Positions 1 to 9,219 of a stretch of 64,000 nt of DNA are shown here, piece by piece. The position numbers and the translations under genes are program-made. Source of the stretch: Azophilus sp965221465. Its GTDB lineage: Bacteria > Pseudomonadota > Gammaproteobacteria > Pseudomonadales > Azotimanducaceae. The first letter of the stretch is position 1. Each line of letters opens with the position of its first letter. The notes beneath the pieces were generated by a model, which saw only the letters and a list, made by a program, of their open reading frames with translations, did not search any database and was not told the origin of the DNA. The DNA lies in NCBI GenBank assembly GCA_965221465.1, contig OZ244892.1:3782001-3846000 (forward strand). Direction: 5' to 3'.

Positions 1-746
1 TGGACAAACACGACGAATACGATCTCAGCAGCCTGACGGCCCTGTCCATCGGCGGTCAGGGCACCGCGCCGGCACTGCTGGAAGCCATGGGCGAAGCCTT
101 TCCATCCGCGGTGCTCGGTACCGGTTACGGCATGACGGAGTGCAACGGGACGGTGACCCTGACGATTGGCGAGTCTTATGTCACGAACCCCGGATCGGCC
201 GGCAAATTCGTCGCCACCACTCAGGGAGAGATTCGCGATGAAAACGGCAACGCCCTGCCCACGGGTGAGGTCGGCGAGATCCACGTGCGCAGCGCCACCC
301 TGATGGCAGGCTATGCCAACTACGACAACTCGAAGGTGTTCGACGAAGACGGATGGTTCGCCACCGGCGACGTGGGTTACCTCGATGAAGAGGGCAATCT
401 CTACATCGTCGACCGCCGCACCGACATGGTCATTTCCGGCGGCGAGAACATCTACTGCGCCGAAGTCGAGCAGGCGGTGGACCGGCACCCCGCCGTGGAC
501 GAATCGGCCGCAATCGGCGCTCCGGACGAAAGACTTGGAGAACGCCTGGTCGTAGTCGTCAGGCTGCTGCCCGGAAACACCCTTTCAGAAGCCGAACTGC
601 TGGAACATTGCGGCGGGCTGCTGAGCCGCTACAAGCTGCCCCGGCAGGTCTGCTTCAGCGAAGACCCGCTGCCGCGCAACGCCTCGGGCAAGATCGTCAA
701 GCCTCGGGTGAAAGAGATGTTTCTGACCACTGGAGATTCTTCGTGA
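1..746 (+). CDS. Acyl-CoA ligase (AMP-forming), 5' end outside window
   Basis: Activates a carboxylic acid to its CoA thioester through an acyl-adenylate. The reading frame is open from base 3, so the N-terminal part lies upstream of the window. Visible are the YGMTE adenylation motif, the GDVGYLDEEGNLYIVDR hinge block, the SGGENIY segment and a C-terminal NASGK lysine motif, which is the complete C-terminal half of the ANL superfamily. Its TGA overlaps the GTG start of the following amidohydrolase (GTGA), so the two are translationally coupled. Given the steroid genes in the window it could activate a steroid acid or HIP (FadD3-like). That substrate is inference, because the binding pocket is mostly outside the window. 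Confidence 0.9.
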   Translation, partial: DKHDEYDLSSLTALSIGGQGTAPALLEAMGEAFPSAVLGTGYGMTECNGTVTLTIGESYVTNPGSAGKFVATTQGEIRDENGNALPTGEVGEIHVRSATLMAGYANYDNSKVFDEDGWFATGDVGYLDEEGNLYIVDRRTDMVISGGENIYCAEVEQAVDRHPAVDESAAIGAPDERLGERLVVVVRLLPGNTLSEAELLEHCGGLLSRYKLPRQVCFSEDPLPRNASGKIVKPRVKEMFLTTGDSS

Positions 747-1624
747 GCTATCCCGCAGACACAAAAATCGTCGATCTGATGATGGGCATTCCGGTCAGCG
801 AAACCAACAAGGAATGGTACGACAGCTTTCTACCGCTGTTGAAAGACAAGGAGAGCATCGAGCAGTTCAGCTTTCCCGCCCAGTACATGTTCAAAGACGT
901 GCCGAAACTGGAAAAGACCGACGATTACGTCACCTTCCTCGTCGGCGAAATGGACAAGTACAACATCGATATCGCCCTGGTCGGTTATTTCGAGGGCTCG
1001 GAAGCGGCCGCTGCTGCGAAGCGTCAGCACCCTGAACGCTTCATCTTCGATTTTCCCGTGGATCCGAACGGCGGCATGGACGTCATTCGCGCCATCCGCC
1101 GCGCCGATGACGAATTCGGCATCGGTTCCGTCAGCGTATTCCCCTGCGGCTGCAACCCGCAGGTACCTATCGACGACCGCAGAATGTGGCCGATCTACAC
1201 CCTTTGCTGTGAGCTCGACATGCCGATACTGGTCAATGTAGGCGTGCCCGGGCCCAGAGTACCCATGGCGCCCCAGAAGACCGAACTCGTGGACGAGGTC
1301 TGTTACCACTTTCCGGAACTGAAGTTCGTCATGCGCCACGGCGGGGAGCCGTGGGACGAACTGGCCGTGAAGCTGATGCTGAAGTGGCCGAATCTCTACT
1401 ACTCCACGTCAGCCTTTGCGCCCAAGCACTACCCCGAGTCGATCATCCGGTATCTGAATACGCGCGGTGCAGACAAGGTCATGTACGCAGGATACTACCC
1501 GTCCGGACTCAGCCTGGAGCGAATATTCGGCGACATGCGGCAGGTGCCAGTCAGAAACGACGAGATATGGCGAAAATTCCTGAGCGACAACGCGCGCAAG
1601 TTGTTCGGGTTGCCGGCTGCCTGA
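743..1624 (+). CDS. Amidohydrolase family 2 protein
   Basis: A 293-residue TIM-barrel amidohydrolase of the Amidohydro_2 (ACMSD-like) type, a family that often decarboxylates or hydrolyses C-C or C-N bonds. The segment LVNVGVPGP and the FVMRHGGEPWDE block resemble the metal-site strands of the family, but the N-terminal HxH motif is not evident, so catalysis may be unusual. I chose the GTG at 743, which overlaps the upstream stop by four bases; upstream codons in this frame lie inside the ligase gene. It ends two bases before the convergent flavin oxidoreductase. The substrate is unknown. A second, longer relative lies at 7033-8247. Confidence 0.75.
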   Translation: MSYPADTKIVDLMMGIPVSETNKEWYDSFLPLLKDKESIEQFSFPAQYMFKDVPKLEKTDDYVTFLVGEMDKYNIDIALVGYFEGSEAAAAAKRQHPERFIFDFPVDPNGGMDVIRAIRRADDEFGIGSVSVFPCGCNPQVPIDDRRMWPIYTLCCELDMPILVNVGVPGPRVPMAPQKTELVDEVCYHFPELKFVMRHGGEPWDELAVKLMLKWPNLYYSTSAFAPKHYPESIIRYLNTRGADKVMYAGYYPSGLSLERIFGDMRQVPVRNDEIWRKFLSDNARKLFGLPAA

Positions 1625-1625
1625 C

Positions 1626-3746
1626 TTACAACCGCACCGCCAGCTCGGCGGCAGACTCCATGGCCCCCTCGATATAGCCGACGCCGGTGCAGTCACCGAT
1701 CGAGTGGGTCGTGAAGCCGGCCGCCTCGAAAGACTCCGCCAACCGGCTATCTGCAGTGGCGCCCTTTGCAACGATAACGTGATCGGTTTCGACGCTGGCA
1801 CGCTCGTCAGCGAGGGTATAGCTGACACGGTGGTCTTCAATGGCAATGTCGGCGGCGCCCTTGACGAGGGTTACGCCCAGATCCTCGAGTTCCTTCATCA
1901 GCCGCATGCGCCTGACGAGGTACAACCCCTTGCCGGCGTGGGGGGCATCGTCGACAACCGTCACTGTCCGGCCACGCTCGGCCAGAAACTCCGCCAGTTC
2001 CAGCCCCACCAGTTCGGCGCCGATCGTGACCACCCGCTCTCCGAGGGGCAGCCAGACTTTCGAAGCCTGCCTGACCCACCTGGTATTGCCGGTTACACCC
2101 GTCATGGCGCCGGCTTTGACCATCATGCGCGTCAGCGCCGACGTTTTTCGGGCCAGTTCCGGGTGGGATTCCGTCAGCACCAGGGCGCGCATTTCTTCAC
2201 CGCTGAAGACAAAATCCTGGTCGGAACCGGGAATGCCTTCAGGCATGCCGCGCCGGGCGCCCGTGGCAACGACGACTTCGTCGATGTCCATGCGGCGAAG
2301 GACATCGACATCGGCATTGACACCCGGATGCACTTCGACCTCTGACGCGTCGATCTGTCGCCTCAACCATTCGAGCAGACGGCCATTGGGTTCATAGGCG
2401 ATGCCGGCAAAAGCCAGCGTGCCACCGAGACGCTTGCCGTTGTCGAAAAGACTCACCCTGAAGCCACGTTTGCAGAGCAAGAGCGCCGCCTCCATACCGG
2501 CCGGTCCTCCGCCGACAACCGCAATGTGCCGCGGCCTGTCGGTGGCGATCAGTGCGCGCGCAACCTCACGACCGGTTTCGGGATTAACCGCACATTTGAC
2601 AGGCTCGAGTACGTAGATCTGGCTGATACAGCAATAGCAGTATACGCAGGGGCGAATCTGCTCCGGCTTGCCGGCAACGATCTTGTTGGGCAGGTCCGGG
2701 TCGGCCAGCAGCTTCCTGCCCATTGAAAGGATGTCAAAACGGCCGTTGCCGATGAATTCGTCGGCAGCTTCCGGTTCGATGCGCCCGGAGGCGATGACGG
2801 GGATGTCCAGCGCCGCTTTGATGGCCCCGGCACTGTCGACATTGTGATTCGGCACATGAGGCGTGTGCGATTCCGAATGCAGTGCCCCACGACCTGCATC
2901 GTGATAGGCGGTCACGGTAATGGCGTTTACGCCTTCGGCTTCAGCCATTCTGGCGGTGAGAATGGCATCCTCGAGAGTGATGCCGTCGTCCTTGCCGTAC
3001 TCCTTCGCATCCAGTTTGCACCAGACGGGAAAGTCGGCGCCGACCTCCTGGCGTACTGCCGCAATCACCTCTAGCAGCAGCCTCGACCGGTTTTCCAGGC
3101 TGCCTCCGTATTCGTCGTCCCGTCGATTGAGCGCGGGCGACAGGAAACCCGAAATCAGGTAGCCGTGGCCACCGTGAATCTCGACGCCGTCCATACCCGC
3201 TTCCTTCGCGCGGGCGGCGGCAGCAGCAAATTTCGAGATCGACAGTTCGATGTCTTCCTTCGTCATCACGTGCAGATCGACGGGCGGCGTATCTGCCCCC
3301 ATGAAGGCGTTGATCTCTTCCGGCAGCATGTGCTCGAAGAGGTCCATGGCGCCCATCTTCGGCATGGACGGTATCCACACCGGCCTGCCCTCTTTCATGT
3401 CCTGTGCTGCTACCAGGCCGCCATGGTGCAACTGCGCCGCCACTTTCGCGCCCCGAGCATGTACGGCATCGGCCAGGGCTTTCAGCCCTGGAATATGACG
3501 GTCTTCGGAAATGGCAATCTGGCGCGGCTGGTTGCCGCCGTGGGGCCAGGCAATGCCCGGCACGCCGAGAATGATCAGACCCACCCCCCCGCGAGCCTGC
3601 CGTTCGTGAAAGGCGATGATGCGTTCGCCGCAGCTGCCGTCTTCTTCCGCCAGGTTGACGCCCATGGCGGTGACCGCCATGCGGTTTTTCAACTCGAGCG
3701 TGCCGATCCGTGCGGGCTTGGTCAGGTGGGCGAAATTCGCGGCCAT
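1626..3746 (-). CDS. NADH:flavin oxidoreductase / FAD-dependent enoate reductase (old yellow enzyme-like)
   Basis: A 706-residue two-part flavoenzyme. Residues 1-360 form an OYE-like FMN barrel (HGGHGYLISGFLSPALNRR near 191-209, then DDEYGGSLENR). A cysteine cluster at C367, C370, C372/C373 and C385 fits a [4Fe-4S] site. From about residue 408 a dinucleotide-binding domain begins (VVGGGPAGMEAALLL). This architecture is known from 2,4-dienoyl-CoA reductase and from the bile-acid enzymes BaiCD/BaiH, which reduce enone or dienone steroid CoA esters. A role in reducing a steroid double bond or an unsaturated acyl-CoA is therefore plausible but inferred. The acyl-CoA dehydrogenase pair lies just upstream on the same strand, 18 bases away. 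Confidence 0.85.
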   Translation of the reverse strand: MAANFAHLTKPARIGTLELKNRMAVTAMGVNLAEEDGSCGERIIAFHERQARGGVGLIILGVPGIAWPHGGNQPRQIAISEDRHIPGLKALADAVHARGAKVAAQLHHGGLVAAQDMKEGRPVWIPSMPKMGAMDLFEHMLPEEINAFMGADTPPVDLHVMTKEDIELSISKFAAAAARAKEAGMDGVEIHGGHGYLISGFLSPALNRRDDEYGGSLENRSRLLLEVIAAVRQEVGADFPVWCKLDAKEYGKDDGITLEDAILTARMAEAEGVNAITVTAYHDAGRGALHSESHTPHVPNHNVDSAGAIKAALDIPVIASGRIEPEAADEFIGNGRFDILSMGRKLLADPDLPNKIVAGKPEQIRPCVYCYCCISQIYVLEPVKCAVNPETGREVARALIATDRPRHIAVVGGGPAGMEAALLLCKRGFRVSLFDNGKRLGGTLAFAGIAYEPNGRLLEWLRRQIDASEVEVHPGVNADVDVLRRMDIDEVVVATGARRGMPEGIPGSDQDFVFSGEEMRALVLTESHPELARKTSALTRMMVKAGAMTGVTGNTRWVRQASKVWLPLGERVVTIGAELVGLELAEFLAERGRTVTVVDDAPHAGKGLYLVRRMRLMKELEDLGVTLVKGAADIAIEDHRVSYTLADERASVETDHVIVAKGATADSRLAESFEAAGFTTHSIGDCTGVGYIEGAMESAAELAVRL

Positions 3747-3764
3747 CGATATCGGGCTCCAGGA

Positions 3765-4934
3765 TTATCCGCGGGGTTCTTTGGGAAGCCCAAGCGCACG
3801 TTCGGAAATCACGTTTCGCTGTATCTGATTGGTGCCGGCGTAGATGGTGTCGGTGCGGGAGAACAGGTACAGGCGGCTCAGGTCGGTCATTTCATAGTCG
3901 GGCCCGACAACATCGCCTGCCTGGCCGAGCACGTCCATCGCCAGTTCGCCAAGTTCCCGATGCCAGGTGGCCCAGAAGATCTTGTAGGTAAACTGGGGGC
4001 CGCTCAGTGCCCCGGTCTCTGCGCCGGACAGCATGCGCAGGGCGCTGGCGCGCATGGTCTGCAAACCGCGCCAGGCTTTGGCGATGCGTTGACGGATCAG
4101 CGGATTGCGCGACTGGCCGTTCTCGTTCGCAGCGGCAATAATCTGGTTCAGCTCGTTCCTGAAATGCATCTGCTGGGCCAGGGTCGAAACGCCGCGCTCG
4201 AAAGACAACGTACCCATGGCCACCTGCCAGCCCTTGCCGGCTTCACCGACCAGGTTTTCTTCAGCGGTGACGGCACCGTCGAAAAACACTTCGTTGAACT
4301 CCGAGTCGCCGGTCATCTGCCGAATCGGTCTTATGTCTATACCGGGTTGGTCCATGGGCACCAGCAGGTATGAAATGCCTTCTCTGCCCTGACTGCCGGG
4401 CGTTGTGCGGCAGACCAGGAAACACCAGTCGGCCAACTGCGCCAGCGAGGTCCAGATTTTCTGGCCTTCGATTACCCACTGACCTTTTTCAAGAGTCGCC
4501 CGGGTTCTGACGTTGGACAGATCCGACCCGGCGCCAGGTTCCGAATAGCCCTGACACCAGTACTCCTCGCCGGCCGATATTTTCGGTAAAAAGCGCTGAC
4601 GTTGTGCATCGTTGCCGAAATGCAGAATCGTGGGCCCGGCGAGTTCTATGCCCATGTGACCGATGCGGCCCGGGGCACCTGCCCGGGCATACTCCTCAGC
4701 GAAGATCACCTGGTGGGCAAGGTCCGCATCGCGCCCGCCATACTGTTCCGGCCAGCCGATTGCGCTGAGCCGCGCCCGACCCAGTTCCTGCTCCCACTCG
4801 AAGCGCCGCTCGGCCGCCTCGGTCTGGGATGTCAGACCGCGGATATCGGCAAACGGCCCGGAAAGCTGCTCGTCCAACCAGCCTGCGACTTCGGCACGAA
4901 AGGCTTCCTGCTCTGCTGTAAAACCCAGCTTCAT
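3765..4934 (-). CDS. Acyl-CoA dehydrogenase (subunit of a pair)
   Basis: A 389-residue flavoprotein of the acyl-CoA dehydrogenase family that would introduce an alpha,beta double bond into an acyl-CoA. It shows the FAD/substrate block YWCQGYSEPGAGSDLSNVRTRA and the C-terminal SRTDTIYAGTNQIQRNVISERALGLP. I chose the ATG at 4934 (MKLGFTAEQEAF) because GGAGGA sits six bases upstream; a TTG two codons earlier would overlap that site. Its start overlaps the stop of the next acyl-CoA dehydrogenase gene by four bases. Adjacent, overlapping ACAD pairs are typical of the alpha2beta2 heterotetramers of steroid catabolism (FadE26/27- or ChsE-like). Its exact substrate is not deducible here. Confidence 0.9.
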   Translation of the reverse strand: MKLGFTAEQEAFRAEVAGWLDEQLSGPFADIRGLTSQTEAAERRFEWEQELGRARLSAIGWPEQYGGRDADLAHQVIFAEEYARAGAPGRIGHMGIELAGPTILHFGNDAQRQRFLPKISAGEEYWCQGYSEPGAGSDLSNVRTRATLEKGQWVIEGQKIWTSLAQLADWCFLVCRTTPGSQGREGISYLLVPMDQPGIDIRPIRQMTGDSEFNEVFFDGAVTAEENLVGEAGKGWQVAMGTLSFERGVSTLAQQMHFRNELNQIIAAANENGQSRNPLIRQRIAKAWRGLQTMRASALRMLSGAETGALSGPQFTYKIFWATWHRELGELAMDVLGQAGDVVGPDYEMTDLSRLYLFSRTDTIYAGTNQIQRNVISERALGLPKEPRG

Positions 4935-5980
4935 GCGCAATCCTCCAGGCCGATCGACGATGCAATGGATTCGTCGAGGTCTGCGTTCGACCCGAACAGC
5001 GAGGCGGTCGCGCGGGCACGCTTGAAATAAAGATGTCCATCGTGCTCCCAGGTAAAGCCGATGCCGCCGTGCAGCTGAATCATGCGCCCGGCACAGAAAC
5101 TGAAGGCTTCGCTGGCCTGAACCTTGGCCAGTGCCGCCATCTGCCGCAGATCGGCTGTGTCTTCAGAGGCAGCGCAGGCGGCAAGATAAACCGCAGAAAT
5201 CGCCGCCTCGACAGACACCATCATGTCGGCCAGCTGGTGCTTTACGGCCTGAAAACTGCCGATGGCCCGACCGAACTGAACGCGCTCACCGGCGTATTCC
5301 ACCGTGCGCGCAAGACAGGTCTCTGCAGCGCCTGCAGCTTCTGCACCGAGGGCGATGCGCGCCAGGTCATGGGCGCCTTGCACTGCCGCAGCGGCGGCAT
5401 CGCCTGAAGCTATCCGATGCCGAGTCAACACCCCGCTATCGGCGACCGAAACATGCGCCAGGCGCCGGGTCTGATCGAGGGTCGGCACGGCTTCGATCTG
5501 CAGGCCTTCGGACCCGTTGGCGACAAGAGACAACACCGCACTCTGCCGATCCCAGAGAATCAGTCGATCGGCAGCGCTGGCATCGGGCACGAACTCGGCT
5601 CTGCCGCCGTCGAGACAGGCCACAGTGACCTTGTGTTCTCCTGCCGCGATCTTCTCCAGCGCTGCGCTCTGCGACAATGCCTTCAGCACGCTGACACCGA
5701 GCACCGCGGTGGTCAGCAATGGCGAGGGCAGCAGCGTTTTGCCCAGTTGCTCGAATACCACGGCCGCTTCGACCATGCCGAGGCCCTGACCGCCAGACGC
5801 CTCCGGCACCAGCAGACCACAAAGACCGAGCTCTACCGCCAGCGTCTGCCACGTTTCCGGCAGGAAACCGGTATCTGTGGCCATTGCGGCCCTGACTTTT
5901 TCGCTGGCGCCTTCGCTGCGGGCGAACTCCTCGACCATCGAGGCGATCAATTTCTGTTCTTCGGTGAATTCGAACTGCAC
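4931..5980 (-). CDS. Acyl-CoA dehydrogenase (partner subunit)
   Basis: A 349-residue ACAD paralogue, shorter than the usual 380-400 residues, as is common for the second subunit of heteromeric steroid ACADs. It has the VQFGRAIGSFQAVKHQLADM block that binds FAD in the dimer and the GGIGFTWEHDGHLYFKRA segment near the C-terminus. The start is the GTG at 5980 (MQFEFTEEQKL), because GAGGAGG precedes it at normal spacing. An upstream in-frame extension lacks a good ribosome site. It reads directly into the ACAD at 3765-4934 with a four-base overlap. The two probably form one enzyme acting on a steroid-derived CoA ester (inference). Confidence 0.88.
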   Translation of the reverse strand: MQFEFTEEQKLIASMVEEFARSEGASEKVRAAMATDTGFLPETWQTLAVELGLCGLLVPEASGGQGLGMVEAAVVFEQLGKTLLPSPLLTTAVLGVSVLKALSQSAALEKIAAGEHKVTVACLDGGRAEFVPDASAADRLILWDRQSAVLSLVANGSEGLQIEAVPTLDQTRRLAHVSVADSGVLTRHRIASGDAAAAAVQGAHDLARIALGAEAAGAAETCLARTVEYAGERVQFGRAIGSFQAVKHQLADMMVSVEAAISAVYLAACAASEDTADLRQMAALAKVQASEAFSFCAGRMIQLHGGIGFTWEHDGHLYFKRARATASLFGSNADLDESIASSIGLEDCA

Positions 5981-6027
5981 GAAACCTCCTCGCCCCGCGA
6001 CCTGTTCCCGAGTCGATCGGCGGCCGA

Positions 6028-6732
6028 CTACCGGTCTGCCAGTTCGTACTGGCTCATGGGAATGCAATCGATCCGGTCGAAATCGATGAAGCGCATGGCG
6101 CTCTCGAGCATCTGCTGTTCCCGCGCCTTGTACAGCGCTTCGTCGCCGGGTGCGTCGTAGAAGGCCATGCGATCGGTCATGGCGGCAGGCGGGAAGTTCT
6201 CTTCCACCACGGCCGTGAATGGCGGCTGATCGGGGGCCAGTGCTCTGACCACGACATTCTGTCGATAGCCGAACGTAGACTGAATATCGATGGCGACCTG
6301 GGTGTGTTTTTGCTGCCAGATTTCACGCCACTCGGCATGGCTCAGGCGGTCGGGCTTCTGCAGTGCAACCACCTGGTTCATGCCCGGCGTTCGCCCATCG
6401 TCGTCGGCAGGAAACTCGCGATTGACGATGGGTTCGGACTCGGTCACCAGGTAAGCGGCCAGCCCAGCCACATGGGGCGATATGCAACTCAACCAGCGCT
6501 CGGGGTAGTTGGCGGAATCGACCCAGAAACCGAGCATGCCGTCGTATGGCCCGTATGTGCTATCGATTCGATAGGCTGCCGCGGCTGTTACGGCACTATC
6601 GGCCACGCACACCCGAAGCCGCCTGGCGCCGGCAGCACTGAGCGAGCCACCGACGGTTTCGAGGAGGGTCTGGCGAAAATCATCCGCTGCTACGGGCTCC
6701 GGTTTCCACAGAAGAACGACTATTTTTTCCAT
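6028..6732 (-). CDS. EthD-domain-like protein
   Basis: A 234-residue protein opening MEKIVVLLWKPEPVAADDFRQTLLE, typical of dimeric alpha/beta-barrel (EthD/DUF1330-like) proteins. A second, similar half begins near GMNQVVALQKPDRLSHAEWREIWQQKHTQVA, suggesting two ferredoxin-like repeats. No catalytic residues can be named. Such proteins are frequent in steroid and aromatic catabolic clusters, but their chemistry is mostly unassigned. It lies 47 bases upstream of the acyl-CoA dehydrogenase pair on the same strand and downstream of a Repeat A copy, so it probably leads that operon. Confidence 0.65.
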   Translation of the reverse strand: MEKIVVLLWKPEPVAADDFRQTLLETVGGSLSAAGARRLRVCVADSAVTAAAAYRIDSTYGPYDGMLGFWVDSANYPERWLSCISPHVAGLAAYLVTESEPIVNREFPADDDGRTPGMNQVVALQKPDRLSHAEWREIWQQKHTQVAIDIQSTFGYRQNVVVRALAPDQPPFTAVVEENFPPAAMTDRMAFYDAPGDEALYKAREQQMLESAMRFIDFDRIDCIPMSQYELADR

Positions 6733-6755
6733 CTGTTCACCTGCACCAATTCCCT

Positions 6756-7002
6756 TCCACGAAACACTTTTTCAAGTCATTGATTTTATTGAGTTCATTA
6801 ACGTACGGAACCGTTCCTTCGATCCGGCGCCGAGAACCGGTATGCGGTACGTGCATGCGGCGCACCAGGCGGCGGCGCTTACCGCTACGATAGGCGCAAG
6901 CACGAGCCCAAACAGCGCCGCATACACGCACCGCACACCGGTTCTCTCCCAGCGGTTGTCAGGTGTTCCTTGTGCGTCATCGTGCCGGCGCGCCGGGTTC
7001 GG
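6756..7002 (-). repeat. Repeat A, copy 1 (structured intergenic element)
   Basis: An intergenic element of about 247 bp, similar over its length to copies at 43919-44180, 60195-60434 and 60440-60711. Its core is an inverted repeat, 6832-6863 against 6915-6946 (32 nt each), differing at only three positions. All three differences become G-U wobbles if the minus strand is the RNA, hence the strand given. The edges carry AACAC-type and GTGTTCC sequence, a short imperfect inverted repeat, and a small CCGGCGCGCCGG hairpin lies at the right edge. It fills the 300-base gap between the EthD-like gene and the amidohydrolase. I see no named family match. Confidence 0.75.
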
Positions 7003-7032
7003 TACTTTTCGTGATCGGCGTTGTCGACACGT

Positions 7033-8247
7033 CTAACTGAAGATGGAAGCTTTCGGACCGATCTCGTCGGCAATCGCCTGCAGCCGTTCGCCATCGAGAC
7101 CGTAGAATTCGACGGCGTTGCCGCCGAGAATCTTGCGGCCGTCTTCCTCCGGAAAACCGGCGAAGGTTTCGGCAAAATATCGGTTGGTATTCGGCCAGGT
7201 GCCTTCCGGATGCGGGAAGTCGCTGCCCCACATGATCTTCTCGAGGCCGATCTGCGCACGCCCATCGAGATCGGGCCGCTTCACGCAGGACGCGCCGATG
7301 CCGATGTTGCGGGCAAAGTAACCGCTTGGCGGCATCGACAGGTGGCTTTTGAAATCCCCCAGCTTGGCGGAGATTTCAGCCTCGTTGTATTGGAAATCCA
7401 TCAGCTTCAGCCAGGGCGGCAGCATGAACATGGTGCCGCCTTCGACGATCATGGCTTTCAGCTTCGGAAACCGCTCGAAAATTCCACCCCAGATCATGAA
7501 GGTGAGGGGCCGATACAGCCACCACATGACTTCCGAGACATAGATGCCCATGGCGCCGGGTAATTCGTCACGCCGATCTTCCATGGGAAACGCCTGGCCG
7601 AAATACTCGCCATGGGGCGCGGGGCCGGAATGGAAGTGAATGATGACACCGAGATCTTCACAGGCTTCCCAGAAGGGGTCGTACTTGATGTCGTGGTACG
7701 GGGCATGCTCTTCCCATAGCGTGGGAATCATCACGCTTTTCAGGCCGTTCTCGACGCACCAGCGCACCGCATCCACAGCCTGGCCCACGTCCCACAACAG
7801 CGGTATCGAGGCCACGCCGATATGCCGGGCCGGATCGTTGGCGCACAGTTCCGCCAGCCAACGGTTGTGGGCCATGGCGCCGGCCCACTGCAGCTCCGGC
7901 ATCGTGCCCTTGGGCGACAGCCCCAGGCCGGCACCGAAGGGCGGCGTGTTCTTTTCGGTGATGCCATCGGGAAAGATGATTTCGGCGGCAATGCCATCGC
8001 CGGACAGCATGTTCAGCCGCTCCTTGTAATCCCAGGCGCCGGTCAGCTCTTTCTCGATGGGCGCGCGCCATTTGTCGTTGATCTCCTTGATCAGAAACAT
8101 CGACTCCGACTTGTCCATCATCTCGTGAGTGATCGGAATGGCCATGTCCAGCATCTCGTGATATTTGGACTCGACGTAGGGCCTGTAATCTGCGACGGGC
8201 AGACCGGCGTGACAATCGGTGGAAACTACCAGTACTCGATCAGACAT
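7033..8247 (-). CDS. Amidohydrolase family 2 protein (metal-dependent hydrolase)
   Basis: A 404-residue amidohydrolase-2 family protein. It starts MSDRVLVVSTDCHAGLPVADYRPYV, with the DCHAG segment in the place of the N-terminal metal-binding DxH strand. VIIHFHSGPAPHG carries histidines of the central metal site and MWGSDFPHPEGTWPN carries the C-terminal catalytic Asp. Similar proteins accompany steroid, polyketide and terpenoid clusters in Actinobacteria and Gammaproteobacteria, and some decarboxylate or cleave C-C bonds. The substrate here is unknown. The gene is followed by Repeat A copy 1 and lies in a minus-strand run with the decarboxylase-like and SDR genes upstream. Confidence 0.85.
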   Translation of the reverse strand: MSDRVLVVSTDCHAGLPVADYRPYVESKYHEMLDMAIPITHEMMDKSESMFLIKEINDKWRAPIEKELTGAWDYKERLNMLSGDGIAAEIIFPDGITEKNTPPFGAGLGLSPKGTMPELQWAGAMAHNRWLAELCANDPARHIGVASIPLLWDVGQAVDAVRWCVENGLKSVMIPTLWEEHAPYHDIKYDPFWEACEDLGVIIHFHSGPAPHGEYFGQAFPMEDRRDELPGAMGIYVSEVMWWLYRPLTFMIWGGIFERFPKLKAMIVEGGTMFMLPPWLKLMDFQYNEAEISAKLGDFKSHLSMPPSGYFARNIGIGASCVKRPDLDGRAQIGLEKIMWGSDFPHPEGTWPNTNRYFAETFAGFPEEDGRKILGGNAVEFYGLDGERLQAIADEIGPKASIFS

Positions 8248-8410
8248 CTTCAGTGTTCCTCAATTTGGTTAACGTTTCGCCCCGCGGAGCCGTGACCCCG
8301 TGCGCCCGTCCCGATCGATGGCGAGGCCGCCAGGCAGGGCGCCAAGGCCCGATGTGGCTTTATCCACAAAAGAAACGGCAGTGTGCTGACGCGTCATCCA
8401 GGGGCCTGCG

Positions 8411-9175
8411 CTATGCGTCGCGCTTCGGGCCACCCGAGGTGCCGGGCCAGCGGGAGCCGCTGATTACGTCGGAATGCGGCCAGAACGCATCACCGTCAAG
8501 CGCACCCTCAAGGGTAATGTCGCGCTTGGTGGGCATCGCCTGTTGCAGCCGTGCCGAAACCTCTCCTCTCACGGGCAATAGCGCGGCGATAGGGTCCCAG
8601 GGGCTTTCCCGCAGGATCAGTTCGCCCTCGACCCCTTCGATATGCACGGGCTGGTAAGCAGATTCGACCCGCACCACGTGGGGAGGAAAGTCGTAGGCTC
8701 TTTCGGCACCGCCAACGGCGCGTGAAACCTTGACCCACCACTCGTTCTCCGTCCAGTTTTCCCAGGCCAGTGCGCCGGTCTTCCTGCCGTAATACTCTGC
8801 GAACGTATACCCCTGGTGCGACACCCTGGCGCCGACGTTGTCACCCATCAGGTAATAGTCGATTTCGGCCAGATACTTCGGCTGCCCGTTCATGTCACGA
8901 CTGATATGTACGGCGGATTCCTGGTCGATGGCATAGCCGATGGCATAGAGACCTTGCTGGCCGTCGTAGTTCGCGTCGATGGTGATCAGGCAGCCGTATT
9001 CCGGCACATCGGGCACCGGTACGCAGTAGATCGACAGGTGCACGTTCGACGTCTCGCCGGGTTCGATGCCCGGCGGCAACAGGGCTGCGATCTTGTCGGG
9101 GTCGGTGGGATAGTCGATCTTCAATATGGGCCAGAATGAAATGTCACCGGCGTTCATTTGTGGTGCTTCAGTCAT
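8411..9175 (-). CDS. Acetoacetate decarboxylase family protein
   Basis: A 254-residue protein of the acetoacetate-decarboxylase fold. The segment MNGQPKYLAEIDYYLMGD resembles the FPKKLA motif that contains the Schiff-base lysine, and MTEAPQMNAGDISFWPILKIDYPTD fits the N-terminal strand. The family includes true decarboxylases and distant members catalysing aldol, dehydration or ring-opening reactions through a lysine imine. Which of these applies cannot be decided. It sits between an SDR and an amidohydrolase on the same strand, so it may process a beta-keto or enone intermediate (inference). The 163-base gap to the next gene downstream holds no further recognisable gene. Confidence 0.8.
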   Translation of the reverse strand: MTEAPQMNAGDISFWPILKIDYPTDPDKIAALLPPGIEPGETSNVHLSIYCVPVPDVPEYGCLITIDANYDGQQGLYAIGYAIDQESAVHISRDMNGQPKYLAEIDYYLMGDNVGARVSHQGYTFAEYYGRKTGALAWENWTENEWWVKVSRAVGGAERAYDFPPHVVRVESAYQPVHIEGVEGELILRESPWDPIAALLPVRGEVSARLQQAMPTKRDITLEGALDGDAFWPHSDVISGSRWPGTSGGPKRDA

Positions 9176-9219
9176 GTCTTCTCCTTTGCAACAGTCGCGT
9201 TATGGTCATGAAACGACGA

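Noticed and set aside
3165..4373. Open frame of 402 codons on the plus strand across the OYE-like and ACAD genes.
   Set aside because: It crosses two convincing minus-strand genes and has no motif; a shadow of GC-rich codons.
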